Part shown: one piece after another, positions 5,816-11,938 of the stretch | Position numbering within the stretch: the stretch's first letter is position 1 | Layout: the number at the start of each line of letters is the position of its first letter | NCBI GenBank assembly: GCA_946615495.1 | Contig: CAMOHY010000034.1 | Location: 1 to 13,302 of the forward strand | DNA: 13,302 nt | Direction of reading: 5' to 3' | Origin: an uncultured Clostridia bacterium | Lineage (GTDB): Bacteria > Bacillota > Clostridia > Christensenellales > Aristaeellaceae | Program-made: the position numbers and the translations under genes | The notes under the pieces: generated by a model | What the model was told of the DNA's origin: nothing | What the model saw: the letters and a program-made list of their open reading frames with translations, nothing else | The model's database searches: none

Positions 5816-6778
5816 ATGAAAAAGATTCTGTCCGTTCTTATGTCTGTTCTGCTTACCGCTTCTTTCCTCTTCCCCGGCACGGCCCTGGCGGAAAAAAAGA
5901 CCGTGCGGGTGGTTACAACCATTTTCCCTATCTACGACTGGGTGCGCGAGATTGCCGGCCAGGAGGAAGCGCACATGGAGCTGAGCATGCTGCTGGATTC
6001 CGGGTCCGACCTGCATAATTTTCAGCCCAGCGCGCCGGATATTCTGAAGATCGCCGGGGCGGATTTGTTCATCTACGTGGGCGGCGAAAGCGACGGCTGG
6101 GTAGAGGGCGTGCTGCAAACGGCCAACAACGCGGGCTTAAAAACCATCAATTTGCTGGAAACCCTGGGCGATCTGGCCAAGGCCGAGGAGATCGTGGAGG
6201 GCATGGAGCACGGCCACGACGAGGAGGACGAGGACGAAGCGGAAAACGACGAACACGTGTGGCTGTCCCTGCGCAACGCTCAGGTGCTGTGCCGCGCCAT
6301 TGCCCAGGCGCTGAGCGAAATCGACCCGGAGAGCGCCGGTGTTTATGAAGCCAACTTAGCTGCCTATGAGGAACAGCTTGCCGCCCTGGACCGCTCCTTT
6401 GAGGAGGCGGTGGACGCCGCCGCCTTTAAGACCGTGCTCTTTGGCGACCGCTTCCCCTTCCGCTACCTGATGGACGATTACGGCATCACGTACTACGCCG
6501 CTTTCTCCGGCTGCTCCGCCGAAACCGAGGCCAGCTTCCAGACCATCGTGTTCCTGGCGGGCAAGGTGGATGAATTGGGCCTGCCCGCGGTGCTGACCAT
6601 TGAAAACCCCAAAGCGCGCATCGCGGAAACCATCGTGGCCTCCACCAAAACCAAGGACCAGAAGATTCTGGCCATGGATTCTATGCAGAGCGTCACCGCC
6701 CAGGGCGTGCAATCGGGCGCCAAGTATCTGGCCCTGATGGAAAATAACTTAAAAACGCTTACCGAAGCCTTGAATTGA
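5816..6778 (+). CDS. znuA: Zinc/manganese-type ABC transporter substrate-binding protein (ZnuA-like)
   Basis: A 320-residue cluster A-I (cluster 9 family) solute-binding protein that captures extracytoplasmic Zn2+ (or Mn2+) for ZnuBC. The signal peptide is residues 1-25, with probable cleavage after TALA; there is no lipobox cysteine. Core motifs: TTIFPIYDWVREI (34-46), H67 in DLHNFQPS, an acidic/His loop H132-x-H134 then DEEDEDEAENDEH147VWLS, and GDRFPFRYLMDDYGI (210-224). H67 and H147 match two usual metal ligands; the third usual His is absent, with D211-R212 in its place. The start at 5816 is chosen because AGGAGG (5800-5805) lies 10 bases upstream and the signal peptide begins here; the longer open frame from 5681 runs through the terminator. 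No clear promoter lies between that terminator and this gene. Confidence 0.93.
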   Translation: MKKILSVLMSVLLTASFLFPGTALAEKKTVRVVTTIFPIYDWVREIAGQEEAHMELSMLLDSGSDLHNFQPSAPDILKIAGADLFIYVGGESDGWVEGVLQTANNAGLKTINLLETLGDLAKAEEIVEGMEHGHDEEDEDEAENDEHVWLSLRNAQVLCRAIAQALSEIDPESAGVYEANLAAYEEQLAALDRSFEEAVDAAAFKTVLFGDRFPFRYLMDDYGITYYAAFSGCSAETEASFQTIVFLAGKVDELGLPAVLTIENPKARIAETIVASTKTKDQKILAMDSMQSVTAQGVQSGAKYLALMENNLKTLTEALN

Positions 6779-6804
6779 CAAAAACTCCCTACTTATGATA
6801 TAAA
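6775..6804 (+). promoter_or_regulatory. Internal promoter before znuC
   Basis: TTGACA (6775-6780) overlaps the znuA stop codon and is followed after 18 bases by TATAAA (6799-6804), with TATGA before it. It would allow znuC, znuB and the two downstream genes to be transcribed apart from znuA. The spacer is one base longer than optimal. Confidence 0.5.
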
Positions 6805-6870
6805 AAAGGGTGCTGCCATTCCCTTTCTTCCCCGTACCGAATGGCAGGCAAAGCAAAAAGGAGCATCACC

Positions 6871-7587
6871 ATGGCACAACTGACATGCAAGGACGTATCC
6901 CTGGGCTACGAGGGACACGTGATCCTCTCCGGCCTGAATTTTTCCGTCAGCGCCGGGAACTATCTGTGCATCGTGGGGGAAAACGGGTCCGGCAAATCCA
7001 CCCTCATGAAAACCATTTTGGGGCTGCAAAAGCCCCTGGGCGGCTCCATTACCTTTGGAGACGGGCTGCAAAACAACGAAATCGGCTATCTGCCCCAGCA
7101 AACCCAGGTGCAGAAGGATTTTCCCGCCACGGTGTGGGAAATCGTGCTGTCCGGCTGCCAGGCGCGGGCGGGCAGGCGGCCCTACTACAATAAGGAAGAA
7201 AAGGCCCTGGCGCGGGAAAACATGGACAAAATGAACGTGAGCCAGTTTGCCCGCCGCTGCTACCGGGAATTGTCCGGCGGCCAGCAGCAGCGCGTGCTGC
7301 TGGCGCGGGCCCTGTGCGCCACCCGGAAGCTTTTGCTGCTGGATGAGCCCGTGACGGGGCTGGACCCCAAGGTGACCCTGGAAATGTACCAGCTCATTGA
7401 GCAATTGAACCGGGAGGACCGGGTGACGGTCATCATGATCTCCCACGACATCGTGTCCGCGGTCAAGTACGCCTCCCACATTCTGCACATCGGCCATGAG
7501 GTGTTTTTCGGCCCTACTCAGGATTACCTGCAAAGCGCCCTGGCCCGGCGGTTTTTAACCGTGGAAGGAGGGGACCAGAATGCTTGA
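6871..7587 (+). CDS. znuC: Zinc-type ABC transporter ATP-binding protein
   Basis: A 238-residue ABC ATPase that powers metal import with the ZnuB permease. All motifs are intact: Walker A GENGSGKST (about 36-44), Q-loop YLPQQTQV (about 75-82), signature LSGGQQQR (about 135-142), Walker B LLLLDEP (about 156-162) and the switch SHD (about 192-194). The start at 6871 is preferred because AAGGAG (6858-6863) lies 7 bases before it; an upstream in-frame ATG at 6841 has no such site. It overlaps znuB by 8 bases. About 90 bases separate it from znuA, containing an internal promoter. Confidence 0.95.
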   Translation: MAQLTCKDVSLGYEGHVILSGLNFSVSAGNYLCIVGENGSGKSTLMKTILGLQKPLGGSITFGDGLQNNEIGYLPQQTQVQKDFPATVWEIVLSGCQARAGRRPYYNKEEKALARENMDKMNVSQFARRCYRELSGGQQQRVLLARALCATRKLLLLDEPVTGLDPKVTLEMYQLIEQLNREDRVTVIMISHDIVSAVKYASHILHIGHEVFFGPTQDYLQSALARRFLTVEGGDQNA

Positions 7588-8428
7588 CCAGCTGCGCATG
7601 TATCTGGGCTTTCCCTTCGTGCAGTACGCGCTCATCGTGGGCGTGCTCATTGCCCTGTGCTCCTCCCTGCTGGGGGTCACGCTGGTGCTCAAGCGCTTCT
7701 CCTTCATCGGCGACGGCCTGTCCCACGTGGCCTTCGGGGCCATGGCCATCGCGGGCATCATGCACATCAACAGCGAAATGCTCTTTGTTCTGCCCGCCAC
7801 GGTGCTGTGCGCCATCCTGCTTCTTCGCACCGGGCAAAACACCCGCATCAAGGGCGACGCCGCCATTGCCATGATCTCTGTGGGCAGCCTGGCCGTGGGC
7901 TATATGCTGCTGAACCTGTTCCCCAAATCCTCCAATGTGTCCAGCGATGTGTGCACTTCCCTCTTTGGCTCCACCTCCATTCTGACCTTGAGCCTGACGG
8001 AGGTGTGGCTGTGCGTGGGGCTGTCCATCGCGGTGGTGGCCATTTTCCTGCTGTTTTACAACAAGATTTTCGCCGTCACCTTCGATGAGGATTTTTCCCA
8101 TTCCACCGGCACCCGCGTGGAGGCCTACAACCTGCTCATCGCGGTGGTCATCGCCGTCATTATCGTGCTGGCCATGAATCTGGTGGGTTCTCTGCTCATC
8201 TCCGCCCTCATCATCTTCCCGGCCATGTCGGCCATGCGTCTGTTCCGCAGCTTCAAGGGCGTCACCATCTGCTCGGCCGTGCTGTCGGTCAGCTGCGCGG
8301 TGATTGGCATTCTCATTTCCATTCTGGCCGGCACGCCCGTGGGCTCCACCATCGTGGCGGCGGACATTGTGGCATTTCTTTTATTCAGCGTGCTGGCCCG
8401 GCTGGGCGTGGGCGCAAGAAAGGCGTGA
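7580..8428 (+). CDS. znuB: Zinc-type ABC-3 family permease
   Basis: A 282-residue integral membrane permease of the ABC-3 (ZnuB/TroC/MntB) family with about eight hydrophobic segments. The family coupling loop FIGDGLSHVAFGAMAIAG (about residues 42-59) and the later NLVGSLLISALIIFPAMSAM (split around residues 196-215) are clear. It forms the channel through which ZnuC drives metal delivered by ZnuA. GGAGGGG lies about 7 bases before the ATG, inside the end of znuC, giving translational coupling. Its stop lies 5 bases before the start of the lipoprotein gene. Metal specificity between zinc and manganese cannot be told from the sequence alone; zinc is favoured by the Zur-like neighbour. Confidence 0.95.
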   Translation: MLDQLRMYLGFPFVQYALIVGVLIALCSSLLGVTLVLKRFSFIGDGLSHVAFGAMAIAGIMHINSEMLFVLPATVLCAILLLRTGQNTRIKGDAAIAMISVGSLAVGYMLLNLFPKSSNVSSDVCTSLFGSTSILTLSLTEVWLCVGLSIAVVAIFLLFYNKIFAVTFDEDFSHSTGTRVEAYNLLIAVVIAVIIVLAMNLVGSLLISALIIFPAMSAMRLFRSFKGVTICSAVLSVSCAVIGILISILAGTPVGSTIVAADIVAFLLFSVLARLGVGARKA

Positions 8429-8433
8429 AAACC

Positions 8434-9180
8434 ATGAAAAACGTTTCTGTAAAACGCATCGCATTCCTTTTCCTGCTTTTGGCCATTCTGCTGTCCTGCA
8501 CGGCCTGCGGCGGCGGCTCCGGCAACGGCGCCGCCAGCGGCACCGCCACGGCCACCGAGGTGCCCGCCATCATCAACCAGGCGGAATACCTGCTGTATCA
8601 GAACATTTTCTATAACGGCTACGGCAGCCAGTACCAGGGCCAGGAAGTGACCAAGCAGGGCGTGTTTACGTCCCTTCAGGACGCTTACAACAACGTGACC
8701 CGCTACTACGTGTGGGGGTATTTGGACAACACCCTCTGCTGCGACTGGCAGTGGGAAATCAAGGTGGACGACGAAAAGAACCTGCCCGCCCCCGGCTCCC
8801 TGGTGACGGTGAAGGGCACCTTTACCGCCGACGATGCGGCCCTGGACGGCTACTGGATCACCAAGCCCCAGATTGAAACCGTTTCCCTGTACGTGGGCGA
8901 AACGGCGGATATTGATATGCGCGCCATGAGCGACACCCTGGAGCGGGTGCAGCTTTCCAACGTGATCCGCTTCCCCGACGTGTTCGAGGGCAAAAAATTC
9001 TCCGCTTACGGCCGCATCGCCTCCGAAACCATTTTGGAGGACCCTTACTATGATGGCTCCTGGCAGGTGCCCTTCACCGCCAAGGCGGCCACCCTGCCCG
9101 CCTTCGGCACCACCGTGGTGCTGCGCGGCACCATCATGAACGGCGTTTTGTCCGCCTCCAGCCTGACGGTGTTAAAGTAA
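8434..9180 (+). CDS. Predicted lipoprotein with a Cys-Cys OB-like domain, in the zinc operon
   Basis: A 248-residue exported protein with no name I can give. Residues 1-22 are a hydrophobic lipoprotein-type signal (AILLSC22TAC25GGGSG), followed by a Gly/Ser/Ala/Thr linker. Residues about 47-150 form one beta-rich module containing C102-C103 (NTLCCDWQWEIKV) and then APGSLVTVKGTF; residues about 165-248 form a second (FEGKKFSAYGRI ... TTVVLRGTIMNG) resembling an OB fold. The first module aligns by eye with the next gene's product. The Cys-Cys context also recalls the C-terminal region of DUF1980/TIGR03943 proteins, which is a weak link. The ATG at 8434 is preferred over GTG 8425 because the latter overlaps the znuB stop with poor spacing. 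Location suggests an accessory metal-binding role. Confidence 0.85.
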   Translation: MKNVSVKRIAFLFLLLAILLSCTACGGGSGNGAASGTATATEVPAIINQAEYLLYQNIFYNGYGSQYQGQEVTKQGVFTSLQDAYNNVTRYYVWGYLDNTLCCDWQWEIKVDDEKNLPAPGSLVTVKGTFTADDAALDGYWITKPQIETVSLYVGETADIDMRAMSDTLERVQLSNVIRFPDVFEGKKFSAYGRIASETILEDPYYDGSWQVPFTAKAATLPAFGTTVVLRGTIMNGVLSASSLTVLK

Positions 9181-9196
9181 AAGGAGCGTTTCAGCC

Positions 9197-9643
9197 ATGA
9201 AAGCGTGGTCTCCCCTGCGGAGGCTGTGCGCCTGGGCGCTGGCCCTGGCGCTTTGCCTGACCCCCGCCGCCGCCTTGCCCGGTCAAGCGGAAGAAGCTCC
9301 GGATATGGACCTGTCCTGCCTGAGCACCACCATGATGTATTCCCAGCTGTTCAATATCCTCATGGACGCGGAAGCCTGGGAAGGAAAAATTATCCGCATG
9401 ACCGGCCAATTCAGCGTGTGGGATGATGCGGACCTGGGCGGCCTCCATTTTACCTGCGTGGTGGCCGACGCCACCGCTTGCTGTTTCCAGGGGCTGGACT
9501 TCGTTTGGGCGGGGGATCACCCTTACCCGGACGCTTACCCGCCGGAGGGCGCGCTCATCACCGTTACGGGCCGGTTCGAGCTCTACGAGGAGGACGGCTA
9601 TTCCTTCGTCCGCCTGGCCGACGCCCAGGTGGAATGGGAATAA
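9197..9643 (+). CDS. Exported Cys-Cys OB-like protein, apparent paralogue of the preceding lipoprotein domain
   Basis: A 148-residue protein with a secretion signal (residues 1-33, basic start then LCAWALALALCLTPAAALPGQA) and a single compact domain. It contains GKIIRMTGQFSVW (63-75), then HFTCVVADATACCFQGLDF (84-102) with C87 and C95-C96, and PPEGALITVTGRFELYEEDGY (split around 115-135). The spacing of Cys-Cys, P.G.L(I/V)TV.G.F and an aromatic end matches the first module of the upstream lipoprotein. The ADA-x-CC context recalls the exported domain of DUF1980/TIGR03943 proteins; I rate that as suggestive only. AGGAG lies about 11 bases before the ATG, 16 bases after the previous stop, so this is the last gene of the zinc operon, closed by the terminator at 9658-9702. 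Confidence 0.85.
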   Translation: MKAWSPLRRLCAWALALALCLTPAAALPGQAEEAPDMDLSCLSTTMMYSQLFNILMDAEAWEGKIIRMTGQFSVWDDADLGGLHFTCVVADATACCFQGLDFVWAGDHPYPDAYPPEGALITVTGRFELYEEDGYSFVRLADAQVEWE

Positions 9644-9657
9644 AAACAAACAAGAAC

Positions 9658-9702
9658 AAAACCGCTGAAAGCTCATTTTTCATGCTTTCAGCGGTTTTAT
9701 TG
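9658..9702. terminator. Strong bidirectional terminator
   Basis: AAAACCGCTGAAAGC (9658-9672) and GCTTTCAGCGGTTTT (9684-9698) pair perfectly over 15 bp around an 11-base loop. T residues follow on the plus strand, and on the minus strand the left arm ends in TTTT followed by a T-rich tract. It ends the zinc operon and can also end minus-strand transcription from the small unit at 9724-9889. Confidence 0.88.
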
Positions 9703-9723
9703 TGTGCTTAAACTATTCGCGTT

Positions 9724-9837
9724 CTAAAAACTTATCAGATTTGGAATGGATTTTGCAGCCGGGCTATCGTGCCGCCAGGCCGCGGGATAGCGCATCCATA
9801 CGGTGTCCATATCGTATCGTTCCATTGCTTCTTCCAT
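9724..9837 (-). CDS. Possible small protein (37 or 33 residues) in its own transcription unit
   Basis: A short open frame encoding MEEAMERYDMDTVWMRYPAA and ending ...KSIPNLISF. AAAGAGG touches the first ATG (9837) and lies 12 bases before a second in-frame ATG (9825), which is the better spaced start. A promoter (9861-9889) precedes it and a minus-strand-capable terminator (9658-9702) follows, so promoter, ribosome site, frame and terminator line up. There is no signal peptide or membrane segment and I recognise no family. It could equally be a small RNA, or the remnant of a larger gene. Confidence 0.35.
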   Translation of the reverse strand: MEEAMERYDMDTVWMRYPAAWRHDSPAAKSIPNLISF

Positions 9838-9850
9838 CCTCTTTGGAATA

Positions 9851-9884
9851 TTTCAGCCACAGTATAAAAGCAGTTTGGCTGAAA
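9851..9884. repeat. Perfect 9-bp inverted repeat over a promoter (candidate operator)
   Basis: TTTCAGCCA (9851-9859) and TGGCTGAAA (9876-9884) are exact inverted copies 16 bases apart. They enclose the -10 and most of the spacer of the minus-strand promoter at 9861-9889. Without a T-run it is a poor terminator for the preceding anti-sigma gene, so an operator for a dimeric regulator is the simpler reading. Confidence 0.55.
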
Positions 9885-9889
9885 GTCAA
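9861..9889 (-). promoter_or_regulatory. Promoter of the small unit
   Basis: On the minus strand TTGACT (9889-9884), a 17-base spacer and TATACT (9866-9861). It lies between the stop of the anti-sigma gene (9906) and the small open frame (start 9837 or 9825), pointing to independent transcription. Confidence 0.6.
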
Positions 9890-9905
9890 GCGCCCCCTCC
9901 CGGCG

Positions 9906-11213
9906 TCAGCCATAGCTTTCCAGCGTAGGCGGCGCCTGGTCCACCCACGTGTTTTCCACCTCCTCCAGGGTGGAATCCAGCACCAGGATGTAATACCACT
10001 GGTACCATTCGTGCCAGGACACGCCTGGGGGCTGCTGGCGGGCGCGCAGCACGCTGCCGGTCATGGCGTCCACCTCGGCCAGCCAATTGTTGTTGTCCGA
10101 TTGAAGGAGGATTTTCCAAACGGGGCCTTGGTCCGAGCCAATATAGACGGCGCCCATCCGCAGCACCCGCGGTTCGTATTCCCGCGGCGTCATGTGCAGG
10201 TATTCAAGCGCCGCGTCCTCCGCCGCCTGCGGGGAAACAGCCTGAGGATCAATGTCCGGATAGGTGGTGCGCGCCAAGGCACAATAGGCCTTTTGCCAGG
10301 TATCCTTGGCCATCAGCGCCCGCTTCTGGAAGGACTGCACCACCTCCTGGCTCCACCATCCGGGATTCCAGGAATACAGGCTTCTATAATGGTTTCGCAC
10401 CTCCAGAATACCCGCGTCCGCCTGGAGGCCGGGCCGCGTTTCCTCGCCCAGCACCTGGAATGCGTCGTTCACATACACCCAATATTCCCCGCCCTCCAGA
10501 TATTGGGGGTAATAGGCCACGGACCAGTACATGCCGGGAAACGCTCCGTCCGCATCACCGTTTATATACTGCACGCCGGTTTTATACTTTTCCGGGTCGT
10601 TCAGGGGCACATCCTGCCCGTAGCGGGCGTGGATATAAGCCTCCGCCGCCTGTAAAACGGGGTCCTTGGCCCCCTCCCCGCCTTCCGGCACGGCCTTTTC
10701 CTTTTCGGGAAGGAACCCAATGGCCGCGCATACGCCGTCAAACCAGCTTTGCTCCTCCAGCGTCCAGGCGCTGGGGTCCGGCCCAAATTCCGCTTTGGCC
10801 AGGGCCATAAGCAATTCTTCCTTGAAATATCCTTTTCCCTTGGACAATTCAAAGCTGATCTGCTCCATCGTTCTTTGGGACAGGGTGATGCCGTTTTCCT
10901 CCGCCAGGCGGATCAGCCATTCCGTATCCTCCGCCGTATAGCTTTCGTCCTGGGTTTGATTGGCCAGGGGCACGGCCTGCTGCTCCACCATTTGCCGGAG
11001 GCTCAGCAGCGCGGCGGCGGCCGCGGCGCTCATGGTAAGCGCCAGCATAATAAGCGCCAGCACCAGCGCCGCCGGCATGCGTACGCCTCTTGCCCGCTTT
11101 TCCGCCATGGCCCGCCGGGCGATTTGGGCGCACTGGGCTTCCGTAGGCTCCAGGCAGCTTAGGCCCTCGTCCACGGCGCGCTCAATCCGGCGCTGCAATT
11201 CTCTATCCTTCAT
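9906..11213 (-). CDS. Transmembrane anti-sigma-factor-like protein with large exported domain
   Basis: A 435-residue protein with a charged cytoplasmic N-terminus of about 46 residues (MKDRELQRRIERAVDEGLS, then LEPTEAQCAQIARRAM), one transmembrane helix at about 47-70 (MPAALVLALIMLALTMSAAAAAALL) and about 360 extracytoplasmic residues rich in W and Y. The C-terminal part has a PepSY-like strand pattern (VWKILLQSDNNNWLAEVDAMTGSVL split around residues 368-392). Its ATG overlaps the sigma factor stop as ATGA, with GGGAGGTG about 8 bases upstream. This order, topology and overlap are those of an anti-sigma factor that holds the ECF sigma at the membrane and senses an external signal. No zinc-type HxxxCxxC motif is seen, so the binding mode is unknown. 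Confidence 0.85.
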   Translation of the reverse strand: MKDRELQRRIERAVDEGLSCLEPTEAQCAQIARRAMAEKRARGVRMPAALVLALIMLALTMSAAAAAALLSLRQMVEQQAVPLANQTQDESYTAEDTEWLIRLAEENGITLSQRTMEQISFELSKGKGYFKEELLMALAKAEFGPDPSAWTLEEQSWFDGVCAAIGFLPEKEKAVPEGGEGAKDPVLQAAEAYIHARYGQDVPLNDPEKYKTGVQYINGDADGAFPGMYWSVAYYPQYLEGGEYWVYVNDAFQVLGEETRPGLQADAGILEVRNHYRSLYSWNPGWWSQEVVQSFQKRALMAKDTWQKAYCALARTTYPDIDPQAVSPQAAEDAALEYLHMTPREYEPRVLRMGAVYIGSDQGPVWKILLQSDNNNWLAEVDAMTGSVLRARQQPPGVSWHEWYQWYYILVLDSTLEEVENTWVDQAPPTLESYG

Positions 11214-11731
11214 TGCGCTTCACCTCCCATGATCCTGCGCTTGAGCGTTTCCTCCGCCTTTTTCAGCCGCTTGGCCGCGGTGGATTTGGGAATGCCCAGG
11301 GCTTCCGCGGTGTCCTGCAGCGTTAAATTGTGGTAATAATACAGCAATACGGGGTGCTTGAGCTTGTCCGGCAGGGAGCCGATTTCCATTAGCAGCTCCC
11401 GGTCCTGCTGGGGCAGTGCAATCAGGTCCATGGGCAGGCGGTCCAATTCCGCGGCAAAATCCATGCGCTTGAACCATTGGCTTCTCCTGTAATCCCGGCA
11501 GGTATTCACCGCAATGCGCGTCAGCCAGGCCTTTTCGCTGCGAAGCAGGGCCTGGTCCATTTTCGTTAGCTGCTTCCAGGCCTTCATAAACGTATCCTGC
11601 ATGGCGTCCTGGGCCAAATGCCAATCGCCCAGGCAGAGAAAGCAGGTTTTCAGGAGCATTCCGGCATAAAGCCGCACCCACTCCTCCAGCACCTCCTCCT
11701 GGGACATGCCGGGTGTCACGGCGCTTTCCAT
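11210..11731 (-). CDS. ECF-type RNA polymerase sigma factor
   Basis: A 173-residue sigma-70 family ECF factor. Region 2 covers about residues 14-85: GDWHLAQDAMQDTFMKAW (35-52) and AWLTRIAVNTCRDYRRS (68-84). Region 4 covers about 118-165: LPDKLKHPVLLYYYHNL, then the helix-turn-helix TLQDTAEALGIPKSTAAKRLKKAEE. The length is normal for the family. The ATG at 11731 is chosen because GGGAGGAGG lies about 8 bases upstream; the longer frame (to 12031) would run across the divergent promoter and into the UvrA-like gene. It overlaps the anti-sigma gene by 4 bases. A classical ECF-type autoregulatory promoter was not found upstream; expression may come from the symmetric -10 near 11862. Confidence 0.93.
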   Translation of the reverse strand: MESAVTPGMSQEEVLEEWVRLYAGMLLKTCFLCLGDWHLAQDAMQDTFMKAWKQLTKMDQALLRSEKAWLTRIAVNTCRDYRRSQWFKRMDFAAELDRLPMDLIALPQQDRELLMEIGSLPDKLKHPVLLYYYHNLTLQDTAEALGIPKSTAAKRLKKAEETLKRRIMGGEAQ

Positions 11732-11793
11732 TGCTTCGCCTCCTCCCTTCATCAATAAGAACGAATGAGGGGGCCGTTTTGTACACCGAATAG

Positions 11794-11848
11794 AAAAAAA
11801 GTCTTGGGGCCCGGCGCTCCGCAAGGCAAAAACCGCTTGCGAAGCCCC
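11794..11848 (-). terminator. Terminator-like hairpin in the leader of the sigma gene
   Basis: On the minus strand GGGGC (11848-11844) and CGCAAG (11841-11836) pair with CTTGCG (11825-11820) and GCCCC (11810-11806), interrupted by unequal internal loops. Seven T residues (11800-11794) follow after AAGAC. The 5-base gap before the T-run and the loops make this weaker than a standard terminator; it could attenuate transcription into the sigma gene. Confidence 0.4.
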
Positions 11849-11865
11849 GGCCAATCCATTATAAT
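11837..11865 (+). promoter_or_regulatory. Promoter of the UvrA-like gene; -10 symmetric and possibly bidirectional
   Basis: TTGCGA (11837-11842), 17 bases, TATAAT (11860-11865). The -10 lies in the palindrome CATTATAATG (11857-11866), so the minus strand also reads TATAAT (11863-11858); its -35 (ATTCCG at 17 bases) is poor. The transcript on the plus strand would start about 65 bases before the UvrA-like start codon. Confidence 0.65.
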
Positions 11866-11876
11866 GCTGATTGGCC
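11849..11876. promoter_or_regulatory. Candidate operator: 8-bp inverted repeat around the divergent -10
   Basis: GGCCAATC (11849-11856) and GATTGGCC (11869-11876) are exact inverted copies 12 bases apart, with the -10 palindrome between them. A dimeric repressor bound here would cover the -10 and block both directions. No regulator gene for it can be assigned within the window. Confidence 0.55.
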
Positions 11877-11938
11877 CCGCCGGAATGAAAAATCCTTTCC
11901 GCTGGGGCAAATCTGCAAAAATGGGAGAAGCGCGGCTT

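Noticed and set aside
9702..10655. Plus-strand open frame (317 codons) opposite the anti-sigma gene
   Set aside because: Begins inside the terminator stem region and is antisense to a gene supported by operon overlap and a strong ribosome binding site.
11731..11795. ECF-type autoregulatory promoter before the sigma gene
   Set aside because: AAAAC followed by CGTT on the minus strand is only 12 bases apart, too close for the usual ECF spacing.
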